Assembly (NCBI GenBank): GCA_050633365.1
Contig: JBOEGJ010000045.1
Location: forward strand, 124,001 to 188,000
Direction of reading: 5' to 3'
Length of the DNA stretch: 64,000 bases
Source of the DNA: Pseudomaricurvus sp050633365
GTDB lineage: Bacteria > Pseudomonadota > Gammaproteobacteria > Pseudomonadales > Cellvibrionaceae
Under the pieces are notes generated by a model. That model was not told where the DNA came from. It saw only the letters and a program-made list of their open reading frames with translations, and did no database searches. Numbering within the stretch: position 1 is the stretch's first letter; each line of letters opens with the position of its first letter. The position numbers were made by a program, and so were the translations under genes. Of the stretch, positions 45,478-54,736 are shown one piece after another.

Positions 45478-46104
45478 TTACAAACTAATACCTTTTGATT
45501 GTAGTTTCATTTTTAGGCCCGCCATAGGGAAGTTCTGTGAATAGGCTTTTTCCGCGTAGCGCTGAGAATTCTCTAAGTCGTTCAATTCGAAATAGACAAG
45601 TCCCAAATTATAGTGCGCCTCTGCTGATGGTTTTATCGATGCTGATTTAAGAAAGTGTTTTTCTGCCTCTTTAAAATCATTGTTTTTATATAGATATATC
45701 CCATATAACTGATAGAGATAAGGGTCGTTATCCTTAAATTGAAACGCTCTTTCAAAATAACACTCTACGGTTTGTGGGAAGGGATATTTGGGCACTTTAG
45801 GAAGTACACCCTTAAGCTGGCTGTCGTATCGTATAACGGAGTGAAGGGCCCGATAGTGATTCGGAAACTTGTTCAGGGTATAGGCTAAATCATCCATAAC
45901 CTCGTTCGTGGATTCGCCACTAATGAGATTCTCTACTCGGTTTGTGAAGTGTCTTCTTTCAACCGTAGACAGGTTCTTCCTTCTATCGATCGGGCTAGAG
46001 TAGTCCCAAGGTCCAATCTCTACATCGAACACACTTCCACAACTGCTTCCATAAGCAATATTTGAACATAGCAGAAACGCAAAAGCTGGGTAGTACCACT
46101 TCAC
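45478..46104 (-). CDS. TPR-repeat periplasmic protein, unknown
   Basis: About 208 residues from a GTG at 46104 with AAGGAA upstream (a longer frame reaches 46176 but has no signal or ribosome site). The signal peptide VKWYYPAFAFLLCSNIAYG is followed by a Cys-containing segment, then TPR-like helices (DPYLYQLYGIYLYKNNDFKEAE, SAEAHYNLGLVYFELNDLEN). It may be a periplasmic partner of the glycan operon. No clear family. Confidence 0.75.
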   Translation of the reverse strand: MKWYYPAFAFLLCSNIAYGSSCGSVFDVEIGPWDYSSPIDRRKNLSTVERRHFTNRVENLISGESTNEVMDDLAYTLNKFPNHYRALHSVIRYDSQLKGVLPKVPKYPFPQTVECYFERAFQFKDNDPYLYQLYGIYLYKNNDFKEAEKHFLKSASIKPSAEAHYNLGLVYFELNDLENSQRYAEKAYSQNFPMAGLKMKLQSKGISL

Positions 46105-46520
46105 CTGAAATTCCTTCTTTCTGGCTGACTTATAGATAACGTTAATACATTGAGCATTAATATGCCAACAGCTCAATCCTGTGACTGTAAGGGCAATAGT
46201 GTTTGATTGAACCAGATACGGTTAATCAAAGAAACCGTTGATTTAGCTCGCTTATCTTTTTCGGGTTTTAGCACTCTTTGGGGTGGTGATTATGGAGGTG
46301 AATGTGGAAATACGCGCCGAACCAGCTTTGAAAGATGGTCACTGATTATAATTGTCTGTAGTCTCTAGTTCGATACTCTTAACGGTGATCGTCGCAATCA
46401 TAACTTGAAGTTGTGAGGCCGTCATTTTGACCTCGGTTTAATGTCGATAGTTGCCGTGATCATTCACTCAAGCATCATGGATGCAAAAATTTTGATGTCC
46501 ATTTATTAAGGTCTTTGTAA
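46105..46520. other. Divergent intergenic region
   Basis: A 416-bp gap between the TPR gene (minus) and a GT2 gene (plus). A perfect -10-like TATAAT sits at 46347-46352 on the plus strand, 170 bp before the GT2 start, with no good -35. An imperfect inverted pair ACGGTT/AACCGT lies near 46215-46240. No credible coding frame or RNA gene is seen. Confidence 0.45.
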
Positions 46521-47516
46521 ATGAGTCGAAATTCAGACGCGACTAGCGTAGTGATACCGTGCTTCAATGGCGCGCGGGTTCTTCCGGCGACTATTGAAAC
46601 CTTGTTAAATCAAGATTTACTTCCCGATGAAATTATCGTTGTGGACGATGGCTCTGATGATGACACTGTTGATGTCGCCACTCAATTTGGGACGAGGGTT
46701 CGTGTACTTACACAAAAAAATCAAGGTGCGGCATCAGCACGCCATACCGGAGCTGTTAACGCAAAAAATGATATTGTCTTTTTTGTGGATGCGGGAGATA
46801 CATCGCCACCGGGAAAGATTCGGGCTCTGCGCGACGCGTTAATCGCGAACCCAGACTGTATCTGCGCTTATGGAGAATGTTGGAATAAGGACAAAGAAAA
46901 ACCTCAAGAAACACGCTTCACTCATTCGCCGCTCGACGGCAGCTGGACGACTATCAGCGATCCATTTGAAGTGCTACTAGCGCAGTCTTGGCCCTTGGCA
47001 AGCGCAATGAATTTGGCTGTGAGGCGAGACTATGCCATCAAAGGAACGGCGATAGGGAGCTTCTACCGCGCGGGTAATGACTACGCCATGCAGCTCAATC
47101 TTGCTCGATTCGGGGCGTTTGTACACGTCGCCAGTATTACATCAGAATTTAAAATTTTTGGTGAGGGACTTACCAGTCAACACGGTATTGATCAACAGAT
47201 GTCCTATTCACTGCTCGCGGCGGTTGAGTTCTATCTCGCGCACTCAAACAGAGATCATTACCGCAAGGTCTTTAGGAAACGAATTAGTTACTATTGGCCT
47301 ACAATCGTCTATTTTATGTGGAACAACTCGAATGTCAGGTTGCGCAACCAAGTCATTAAGGCCGGACTCAGGTATGGCAGTGTGTATGATTCTATGAAGT
47401 CCTTTATATGGACGCTCGTCAAAGAGCATAAAAGGGGCAGGGAGATTCGCAACCCAGTACTCGGTTATCTCGCTAGGCAAGTTTATCAATTATCCCAGGC
47501 TCGAGACTTAAAATAG
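46521..47516 (+). CDS. Family 2 glycosyltransferase
   Basis: 331 residues: SVVIPCFNGARVL, EIIVVDDGSDDDTVDVA, VLTQKNQGAASARHTG and DIVFFVDAGDTSPPGK give the GT2 core. The C-terminal 100 residues are basic (RKRISYYWP...RLRNQVIKAG). It is the first gene of the plus-strand group with the flippase and methyltransferase. Confidence 0.9.
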   Translation: MSRNSDATSVVIPCFNGARVLPATIETLLNQDLLPDEIIVVDDGSDDDTVDVATQFGTRVRVLTQKNQGAASARHTGAVNAKNDIVFFVDAGDTSPPGKIRALRDALIANPDCICAYGECWNKDKEKPQETRFTHSPLDGSWTTISDPFEVLLAQSWPLASAMNLAVRRDYAIKGTAIGSFYRAGNDYAMQLNLARFGAFVHVASITSEFKIFGEGLTSQHGIDQQMSYSLLAAVEFYLAHSNRDHYRKVFRKRISYYWPTIVYFMWNNSNVRLRNQVIKAGLRYGSVYDSMKSFIWTLVKEHKRGREIRNPVLGYLARQVYQLSQARDLK

Positions 47517-47539
47517 GCATTGTCGCTAAGGAAGGTATT

Positions 47540-49003
47540 TTGAGTGTAGTTATCCAGTCGATATTTTACGCAATGGGAGGTCGCTATATTGCATTAGTGA
47601 TTCAGTTGGCCTCCGTGATGGTGGTTGCTCGGCTGTTATCTCCAGAAGAAATCGGAATCTATTCCATATCGGCATCTCTATTTGGTTTTCTCCTGCTTAT
47701 TCGTGACTTTGGTATCGGCTCCTATCTCATACAAGAGAAAAACTTGACTCAAGACGTGATTGCTTCGGCTTTTACTATGTCTTTGGCGCTGTGTTGGTCG
47801 CTGGCGCTGTTTGCGTTCATCGTAAAACCTCATCTCGCGAGCTTCTATAATATTCCGGCGATGGAAGTTATTATCAGCTTTCTGTGTGTCAATCTTCTGA
47901 TCATTCCCTTTGGTTCCATCACACTTTCGCTTCTCAAGAGAGAAATGAAGTTCGATCGAATTATTGTGGTGGATGTTGGCGCTGGTATTGCCAATACGGT
48001 CGTTACTATCGTTTCTGCTTACAATGGGCAGAGTTATTTGAGCTTAGCCTACGGCTCGTTGGCGGGGACTATTGCAACGGTTTGTATTGCCATGTTCTTT
48101 CGACCCAAGAATTTGAAGTATCTTCCAGGTATCGGGAAAATTCGCTCGGTGGCCAATTTTGGCTGGAAAATAAGCGGTTCAAACGTCTTTACTCAACTGC
48201 AATCGAGCAGCCCAGATTTAGTCGTGGGAAAGCTGCAAGGGCCGGTTGAAGCTGTGTATTTCAATAAAGCCATTTCGGTATTTAAGCTCTTCGATCAGAT
48301 TTTTCAAAATGCGCTTCGTCCAGTTTATCAGTCTTATGTGGCGGGAAAGAACCGACGTGGCGCCGACTTAAAGCGACCAGTATTACGGGCCAGTAGTATC
48401 TATCTAATTTTGGCCTGGGCGTTTGCCTCGTTTATGCAATTCAACTCAACCGCGGTTGTATTGATCCTATTTGGCGATAACTGGTTAGATGTTGTTCCCT
48501 TGATCGAAGTCATGTGTTTAAGTCATGCATTAAATAGTCTCTTCGTGTTCCACACAACGACGCTGCTAGGTTTGGGGAAGGCCAACCGGGTGTTACGGCT
48601 GAGTATTATTCTCGCGTTAGCGCAATTTGTGGTGATTATCGCTTACGGTAGATTCGACCTGATATATATTGTGACTGCGCTAATTTCTATTTCATTTGTT
48701 CGCTTTTTGGCGATTCGAAATGATCTTATAAGCCTGTTTGGAATTACTGCAAAAGACCTGTTTGGCATGGTTAAGGTGCCCTTTGTGATCTCGGTATCCA
48801 TATATGGCGCTAATACAATGGCACTCAATCTTGTGAGTGATCAGATTTCTGGAATTTTTGTTTTTCTATTGAGTGTTTCCATAACCGCGGCTGTATTGAT
48901 TGGTCTCACGTTTATTTTGGCCAACCCTCTGCGAGACGTGGCTGTTGAAACACTCAAAGCACTTTTTAAGAAACGGCGTGAATTACGCCAAAAGCGCATA
49001 TGA
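47540..49003 (+). CDS. Oligosaccharide flippase (Wzx-like)
   Basis: 487 residues and about twelve to fourteen transmembrane helices, TTG start with AAGGAAGG upstream. MVVARLLSPEEIGIYSISASLFGFLLLIRDFGIGSYLIQEK is the polysaccharide-transporter family start. Basic residues between helices and a basic C-terminus (KKRRELRQKR) fit an inner-membrane lipid-linked glycan flippase. A second glycan pathway besides the main exosortase polymer is possible. Confidence 0.92.
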   Translation: MSVVIQSIFYAMGGRYIALVIQLASVMVVARLLSPEEIGIYSISASLFGFLLLIRDFGIGSYLIQEKNLTQDVIASAFTMSLALCWSLALFAFIVKPHLASFYNIPAMEVIISFLCVNLLIIPFGSITLSLLKREMKFDRIIVVDVGAGIANTVVTIVSAYNGQSYLSLAYGSLAGTIATVCIAMFFRPKNLKYLPGIGKIRSVANFGWKISGSNVFTQLQSSSPDLVVGKLQGPVEAVYFNKAISVFKLFDQIFQNALRPVYQSYVAGKNRRGADLKRPVLRASSIYLILAWAFASFMQFNSTAVVLILFGDNWLDVVPLIEVMCLSHALNSLFVFHTTTLLGLGKANRVLRLSIILALAQFVVIIAYGRFDLIYIVTALISISFVRFLAIRNDLISLFGITAKDLFGMVKVPFVISVSIYGANTMALNLVSDQISGIFVFLLSVSITAAVLIGLTFILANPLRDVAVETLKALFKKRRELRQKRI

Positions 49004-49072
49004 CCTGAAAAAGCTATGATTTCTATGCAATGCTGAGGTCTCTGTTTTTTTGTAGTCTCTAGGGAGGTGGAA

Positions 49073-49819
49073 GTGATATACGTTATTTTTCTAATGTTGG
49101 CTTTGGGGCTTGTGTTACTGTTTCTGGTGTTTCATAAAGTGCGTCGTATTCACCTTATGATGTTTGATCAGTCCAGTGAGCTTAAGAAAACCGTCGACAA
49201 CCATTACACCCAAGTTGAAGCCTTGATGGGAATCTATCATTCGCTGGATCTCGAGGGAGCGCTTCCCGCACTGCGAGGTTGGGCTGGGTCTCCAGATTAT
49301 CTTCTTACGCTTGCTAAATCCGTTCTTAAAGAAAAGCCAAAATCTGTGGTTGAATGTGGGAGCGGGTCCTCATCAGTGGTGATTGCGGCGGCTCTTAAGA
49401 AAAATGGAAACGGACATTTGTACTCCCTAGATCACTCCCCTGAGTTTGCCGAAAAGACACGGCTGCTGTTGGAGAGTTTAGGGCTAAGCGACTGGGTTAC
49501 CGTACTCGATGCGCCTTTGACTGAAACTAACCTAAATGGCGAGCCATATAGCTGGTATGACGTCTCTGGACTTAGCGTGGAATCCATTGATTTTTTAAAT
49601 GTCGACGGCCCGCCGCGCCGAACCAACAGCAACGCTCGCTATCCGGTATTGCCGGTGTTGCATAGTAAACTCTCTGACGGCACGACGGTCTTACTCGATG
49701 ATGCCGGCCGAGAGGATGAACTTGCAACCGTCCAGCGCTGGAAAGATGAGGGGCTAATTTGCGCTGAAGAATACATCACCACCGAGAAAGGCTTGTCGAT
49801 AATGACGGTTAAAAACTAG
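49073..49819 (+). CDS. Membrane-anchored class I SAM-dependent methyltransferase
   Basis: About 248 residues, preferred GTG start at 49073 with AGGGAGG upstream (a GTG at 49067 lies in that site). One N-terminal transmembrane helix (VIFLMLALGLVLLFLVF) is followed by a linker, then the Rossmann core with VVECGSGSSSVVIAAAL (SAM loop), YSLDHSPEFA and FLNVDGPPRRTNSNARYP. It may methylate glycan or lipid precursors at the membrane. The TAG stop is part of the CTAG target-site copy of the adjacent palindromic element. Confidence 0.88.
   Translation: MIYVIFLMLALGLVLLFLVFHKVRRIHLMMFDQSSELKKTVDNHYTQVEALMGIYHSLDLEGALPALRGWAGSPDYLLTLAKSVLKEKPKSVVECGSGSSSVVIAAALKKNGNGHLYSLDHSPEFAEKTRLLLESLGLSDWVTVLDAPLTETNLNGEPYSWYDVSGLSVESIDFLNVDGPPRRTNSNARYPVLPVLHSKLSDGTTVLLDDAGREDELATVQRWKDEGLICAEEYITTEKGLSIMTVKN
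49816..49819. repeat. Target-site duplication CTAG, left copy
   Basis: CTAG abuts the left inverted repeat of the element and supplies the TAG stop codon of the methyltransferase gene. The matching copy is at 50084-50087. CTAG fits the YTAR targets used by IS5-group transposases. Confidence 0.7.
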
Positions 49820-50083
49820 GGCACCTCTGAATAATGGCGTTAGCGCTCAGCGGGATCCTAAAGTGCCCATATGCAAGGCGCACTTTGCAGGTAATGGCCG
49901 TAGCCCTTGGCAAAAAGTGCAACACAGCAGATGGGTACTTTAGGACCCGCCCTGCGGGGCCTTCAGACAATTCCGCACTCGTCGTTGCAAATTATCGACA
50001 GGCAACCAGCCTGCCTCAAAGTTGCGCCTAGATTGCGTACTTGTTTGAAGGCCTGAGCTGCAACGGCATTATTCAGAGGTACC
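49820..50083. mobile_element. 264-bp palindromic MITE with 22-bp terminal inverted repeats
   Basis: Terminal inverted repeats 49820-49841 and 50062-50083 agree at 20 of 22 positions (GGYACCTCTGAATAATG core). CTAG copies flank both ends. Inside, a second inverted pair is strong: 49852-49870 (GGGATCCTAAAGTGCCCAT) with 49931-49948. More arms near the ends (CGTTAGCGCTCAG and CTGAGCTGCAACG) pair too, so the whole element could fold into a cruciform. There is no transposase; a foreign IS5-type enzyme must act in trans. Confidence 0.8.
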
Positions 50084-50087
50084 CTAG
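50084..50087. repeat. Target-site duplication CTAG, right copy
   Basis: CTAG directly follows the right inverted repeat of the palindromic element and matches the left copy at 49816-49819. Confidence 0.7.
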
Positions 50088-50157
50088 ATGGTCTTGGAGC
50101 GAGGAAGGTCTCTCTAGGTTTGGCACTTAATATTAGTTCCAAGGCTGGGAGGCCTTG

Positions 50158-51171
50158 CTAGGTCTCCTGGGGCGAGGCTGATCGCTTAGCGACGAGCAAA
50201 CGCATTACGTTGGGTAGAAAAAACACTGCAAATAGAGGGTCAATTTTTATCGTTGTCCATATCCGCGTCCATTCAATCGGTTGTTTTGACTTAATCAGAT
50301 GCATTAGATTAGCCACCATCGAGTAGCGAGATTCTTGCAATTGATTATTGACATGTACCCTTTGCGCCTTTGTTAGCGTTAAAGTGGCCAAGATGCATTT
50401 CGCGAGCCGAATGTAATTGGTTAGCAGGGTGAGTGACTTACTGGTTCCCCAGCCGGCACTGTCAAAAATATTAACCCCTAAGCCTTCGCTCACCAACGTT
50501 TTTGCGCAGAAGGCGACCCTTGTTATCGATTGGCTGAGGGATAACTTGAAGAGCCTATCCTGTCCGTTGAAGAGCTGCGTATTGAATCTTAGTTCTGGCT
50601 TGCTCGACCGTCGATAGACTAGGGCCGAAGTACTTATGATGTTACTTCGGACGATTGCGTAGTCAAAGAAATCGCCGTCGAAACGATAGGTCTCGAGCGC
50701 GGCATCGAGAAGTTGATGCCCCTTTGGGGTTAGATTCAGCCCTTCCTGTTTATTCCACTCAAAGCGAGTTCCCTCTATTGATTGTCGCTGGGTATCACAA
50801 AAAAATAGATCATGGCCCTGATCTAAGGCCTCTACGGCCGTTTTCAAAAATCCACTCTCCCACCAATCATCCGAATCCATGAATGCAATGTAGGTACAGT
50901 CGGAGGTTATATGGTCAAGCGCTGCATTTCTGGCGGCACCTGGCCCCGCGTTTTCTTGTTCGATCACGGTGATGCTATCGGTGGTGGCGATCAATTCGGA
51001 AAGTTCATCACCAGCAGAGATAGGGGAGTCGTCATCTACGACGATGATCTGGATATTGCTAACGCCTTCCTGGTCGAGAATCGAGTTGACGCTACGCTTG
51101 AGCAATCCTCTTTCTCTTTGAAAGAAGGGAATGACCACGGAGACGGAGCTGTTGGCTGCTGAATTGCTCAT
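50158..51171 (-). CDS. Family 2 glycosyltransferase
   Basis: 337 residues: SVSVVIPFFQRERGLLKRSV, IQIIVVDDDSPIS, VIEQENAGPGAARNAALD and TYIAFMDSDDWWESGFL give the GT2 core. It ends near the palindromic element on the minus strand and starts 27 bp after the stop of the beta-helix gene. Confidence 0.92.
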   Translation of the reverse strand: MSNSAANSSVSVVIPFFQRERGLLKRSVNSILDQEGVSNIQIIVVDDDSPISAGDELSELIATTDSITVIEQENAGPGAARNAALDHITSDCTYIAFMDSDDWWESGFLKTAVEALDQGHDLFFCDTQRQSIEGTRFEWNKQEGLNLTPKGHQLLDAALETYRFDGDFFDYAIVRSNIISTSALVYRRSSKPELRFNTQLFNGQDRLFKLSLSQSITRVAFCAKTLVSEGLGVNIFDSAGWGTSKSLTLLTNYIRLAKCILATLTLTKAQRVHVNNQLQESRYSMVANLMHLIKSKQPIEWTRIWTTIKIDPLFAVFFLPNVMRLLVAKRSASPQET

Positions 51172-51198
51172 AAATTCCTTTTTCTAACATCGTCTGTG

Positions 51199-53448
51199 TT
51201 AATGGGGGAGTGTATCCGTGGCTGATGAAACGCCAGCCTCGTTACGGCTAGAAAAGAGTCGATTATTGATCGCCTTGTCTTCTAGTGTAATATCGCCAAT
51301 TAATTGTTCAAGCAAAGGGTTGCCGTCTCGATTGATAAATGTGTTTCCATTAAGACTGAGATGATCAATGCCTGTACGCCATGTAAATAGTCGATTCTTA
51401 TTGTTTGTATGGGACTGTCGATCAAATATCAAAAGACTGTTAGAGATATCTACCCGACCATTGAGTAAGCCTCGAGTGCAGTTCTTTTCGGATTCTACTC
51501 CCACAGAAATAAAATCTTGATTGTCTGAATTGGAACTACTTTGTAGCAACGAGTCTCGGATCTTTAAGGTACCACCACAGGCAAGGTCAACAACTCTGCT
51601 GTGTCTACTGTCGAGCCCAACAATACGGCTATTAGAAATTTCTGTATTAGCGGCTCTGGATTTAATCAAGTGCCCTAGATGCAAGGAGCGCTCAATCAAA
51701 CTGTTGTTGATACTTAAGGAATCTATCGAGCCCGCATAGATCGCATGACTCAGGCCTCGCTTTTTGTAACGACCAGTATTCTTTATCTCGCTGTTTCGGA
51801 CTATCAGTTTGCCGCCTCGGTTGTCCGTCATAATTCCCAGTGCGGTGTTTTCAATATTCACATTGTCCAAGGTTACATTGAAGTCGACGCCCGTTATTCG
51901 AATACCGGCTAAATTCTTCGTCTGGGCTGCACCGATATTGGCGTTTGCGCTGAAGTTGAGAACCGTCACTGGGCCGTCTTTAGCGTCGATATTCAACATT
52001 CCCTTACCGCCGGATACGGCCATTAAGGTGACACCTGCGAGATCGACTGTCAGGGGCTTATTGATCTTTAGACCCGAAGGGTAGAGCCCGGGCGGAATTT
52101 TGATTCGAGAATAAGGTGCCGCCTTTTTGATGTATTGCTGGATGTCGATGTCCGACATAGCTTGAGAGTAGGCAGGATTACTAGGATGTTTATAAATCCA
52201 AACGCCGTGATCGTGAGTCGAAATACCCGCAAAGAAATTATCGTATAGATGCACCCACTTTCCAAAGACGCGTCCTCGATCTCCGTTGTAGGGGCCTTTA
52301 TTACGCCAGTTGATGACTCGCCATTGAGCATCGTGTCGATCAGGATTGAATTCATAAATACGGCTCGCACCGTCCCAGCTAACCAGCAGCCCATCATTGT
52401 TGAATGCCAGTGAGCGGCTGGTTTTCATGGGCAGTTTTGCGTCGATTTTGGTATTGCCTTGTTTATCGATCACTACGAGGCTGTCTAAATAGAGTGTCCA
52501 AATCCATTTTCGATAGCGATCGTAGATGGCGTTTCCGCCGCGGCTTTTTCGGTCTTTATGCAGCAATCGAGGGCTAGCAAAAAGACCCTGCTCGGATTGT
52601 TGGGTTCTGAACAGCTCGTCCTTGCTTCCCAAAATCAGTGAACCGTCGGGCAATTGTAGACTTCGGGGCATTCCCCAAGGTTCGGTGCCCACACGACGCC
52701 AACTTAAGGGAGAGAGTCCATTGCGCATCTCTTGCGGTGACGGGTTAAATTCATATTGCTGAGGCATGGCGCCCTGTGCGAGCAGTCTCGTGTCCTCAGG
52801 TTGGGCTTGATCAGTGAGCTTCGCACCGTTCGCGGCGCTGTTGGCCAGAACCAACAGCGTTTGTGTTTTTTCGTTAAACAGTAGACCGTCGTTGAGATAT
52901 GAGGCCGCGGGAACCTTACGAGTATCTGGAATCCAAAATGCGTGTTTTGTTCTCGTCCAGTGGTTGGGGGGGCTTGGAGTCGTGAGCCTTGTCCAAGTGC
53001 CAGAGTTTAATGCGAAGCGATAGATTTCATTGCCGCCATAATCATGGCCACCTCCACCCATGAAGTAGAGGTCTCGATTAACTTTGTCCCAGGCGGCGCT
53101 GCTCCACGCGGTGAGCACCGCTTTCGGGCCCAGCGAAAGCTGTACTCGGCGTTGTTTAGCGGGAAATACGTTAGAAATACTGGGCTTTTTACCTTTTACC
53201 GCTAGCTCGCACCAGCCGCCGTCTTTGCTTTCCAGCTGTTGAATGCATTGCGCGAGATTTTTCTCTGTTTTGATTGTACGGGTGAGGGTGGTATCAATGG
53301 CATCGATCGAGATTTTTTTATTGCCAAGGTTGTAGCTGATCAAACTTAGGATGGCGATAAGAGCAGAACAACCAAAAATAAGCGCAACCACTCTATTGCG
53401 CTTTGCTTTCATGGGGTGCCTGTTATTGTCTTTCGGTTTAATCGGCAT
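51199..53448 (-). CDS. Membrane-anchored kelch-like/beta-helix protein
   Basis: 749 residues. One transmembrane helix near residues 22-40 (VVALIFGCSALIAILSLISY) anchors the protein facing the periplasm. Residues about 100-440 repeat kelch/beta-propeller-like strands (WDKVNRDLYFMGGGGHDYGGNEIYRF, LIWTL-type). From about 450 to 700 there is a right-handed parallel beta-helix (IPPGLYPSGLKINKPLTVDLAGVTLM, VTLDNVNIENTALGIM, LIVRNSEIKNTG). Beta-helices of this kind are common in alginate epimerases and lyases, so a glycan-modifying role is likely, though no catalytic set is clear. A second start (ATG at 13th codon) is possible. It follows the decarboxylase by 13 bp. Confidence 0.72.
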   Translation of the reverse strand: MPIKPKDNNRHPMKAKRNRVVALIFGCSALIAILSLISYNLGNKKISIDAIDTTLTRTIKTEKNLAQCIQQLESKDGGWCELAVKGKKPSISNVFPAKQRRVQLSLGPKAVLTAWSSAAWDKVNRDLYFMGGGGHDYGGNEIYRFALNSGTWTRLTTPSPPNHWTRTKHAFWIPDTRKVPAASYLNDGLLFNEKTQTLLVLANSAANGAKLTDQAQPEDTRLLAQGAMPQQYEFNPSPQEMRNGLSPLSWRRVGTEPWGMPRSLQLPDGSLILGSKDELFRTQQSEQGLFASPRLLHKDRKSRGGNAIYDRYRKWIWTLYLDSLVVIDKQGNTKIDAKLPMKTSRSLAFNNDGLLVSWDGASRIYEFNPDRHDAQWRVINWRNKGPYNGDRGRVFGKWVHLYDNFFAGISTHDHGVWIYKHPSNPAYSQAMSDIDIQQYIKKAAPYSRIKIPPGLYPSGLKINKPLTVDLAGVTLMAVSGGKGMLNIDAKDGPVTVLNFSANANIGAAQTKNLAGIRITGVDFNVTLDNVNIENTALGIMTDNRGGKLIVRNSEIKNTGRYKKRGLSHAIYAGSIDSLSINNSLIERSLHLGHLIKSRAANTEISNSRIVGLDSRHSRVVDLACGGTLKIRDSLLQSSSNSDNQDFISVGVESEKNCTRGLLNGRVDISNSLLIFDRQSHTNNKNRLFTWRTGIDHLSLNGNTFINRDGNPLLEQLIGDITLEDKAINNRLFSSRNEAGVSSATDTLPH

Positions 53449-53461
53449 CTGATCATGACTT

Positions 53462-54736
53462 CTATACTAGATATTCATGGATTTGCGGATGCCCCAAGAA
53501 CCGGGTCGGACTGGCGCTAAGGCCATACGCGCCCGATTGATAAAGCCCGATAAGATCACCACGTTGAACCTTGGGTAGTAGCATTTTGTTCGCAAGAATA
53601 TCCAGTGGCGTACACAGCGGCCCTACAATCGAAACGATTTCTTTATCGTTTGATGTCATGCGATTGGCAACACAAGTCGGGTAGTTTTTTCGGATCACCT
53701 GACCAAAATTCCCAGAGGCCGCCAAATGATGATGTAGACCACCGTTTGTGATCACAAACGTTTCGCCTCGCGATATTTTTACATCTTCCACTTTGCTGAC
53801 GTAAAGCCCTGATTCGGCCACCAGATAACGCCCAAGTTCCATCACGACCTCTGTGTCTTCGCCGATGATGGCTTGGTGTTGTATCAATAGACGCTCGAGA
53901 TTCTCCCCAATGGGTGTTAAGTCCAATCGTTGTTCACCGGGAAAGTAGGGCACGCCGAGGCCACCGCCAATGTTAATCCATCGCACCGGTAGCGGTGATG
54001 CTTTTATGAGTTGGGCGGCTAGGGAGAATGTCTTAGTTTGCGCATCGATAATCGCCTCTTCTTTTAAGTTCTGGGAGCCGCAAAAAATATGAAATCCCTG
54101 AAAATCCACCGGAAAGTTCGGTAGCGCTTGAAGCAGTTCAGGGACCACTTCAGCATCGATTCCAAAAGGTTTCGCGCCTCCGGCCATTTTCATGCCAGAG
54201 CTCTTCAATTCGAAATCGGGGTTGACTCGAATGGCGATGGGGGGGCGAGCATTGTGACTCTTTGCAATGACGGCAATGCGCTCGAGCTCTCCTCGCGATT
54301 CCACATTAATGATCACTCCCGCGGTTATAGCCGCTTCCAAGTCTTCATCGGATTTTCCCGGGCCGGCAAAACTAATATTCTTTGGGGCTATACCTGTGGC
54401 CAAGGCGATACCTAATTCAAAGTGGGACGCGACGTCTAAGCCGTCGGTGAGAGTAGACAGATAATGCACCACGTCGGGCATAGGATTGGCTTTCATTGCG
54501 TAATGCAGGTGAATCCTCTCAGGTAAATGAGTGCGCAGTTTTTCTACCTGTTGTGTAATGATTGCCTTGTCATAGACGTAGAACGGGGTCTTGCCCACTC
54601 TGTTTAAGAAGTCTGTAATGGGTTCTCCTGCGATCATTAAAACGTTATCGCGTACCGGGAATTGCTCCATTGGAGCGTGTTCAGGCAATTTCTTGACTGG
54701 TTTTTTGTCGACCAAAGTGTTTTCTGGTGATGTCAT
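53462..54736 (-). CDS. PLP-dependent decarboxylase, exosortase A system-associated
   Basis: 424 residues of the fold III (DapDC/Orn-Dec) type. FYVYDKAI and the Lys in YAMKANPMPDVV are the PLP-binding start; SFAGPGKSDEDLE, IAIRVNPDFELK, IFCGSQNL, INIGGGLGVPYFP and GAYGLSASPTRFLGHPQIHEYLV follow. It probably makes an amine from an amino acid for addition to the polymer (inference). ATGA overlap with the ligase. Confidence 0.93.
   Translation of the reverse strand: MTSPENTLVDKKPVKKLPEHAPMEQFPVRDNVLMIAGEPITDFLNRVGKTPFYVYDKAIITQQVEKLRTHLPERIHLHYAMKANPMPDVVHYLSTLTDGLDVASHFELGIALATGIAPKNISFAGPGKSDEDLEAAITAGVIINVESRGELERIAVIAKSHNARPPIAIRVNPDFELKSSGMKMAGGAKPFGIDAEVVPELLQALPNFPVDFQGFHIFCGSQNLKEEAIIDAQTKTFSLAAQLIKASPLPVRWINIGGGLGVPYFPGEQRLDLTPIGENLERLLIQHQAIIGEDTEVVMELGRYLVAESGLYVSKVEDVKISRGETFVITNGGLHHHLAASGNFGQVIRKNYPTCVANRMTSNDKEIVSIVGPLCTPLDILANKMLLPKVQRGDLIGLYQSGAYGLSASPTRFLGHPQIHEYLV

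Noticed and set aside
49834..50031. 65-codon open frame at 49834-50031
   Set aside because: It lies wholly inside the palindromic element and reflects its repeats; no ribosome site and no recognisable protein.
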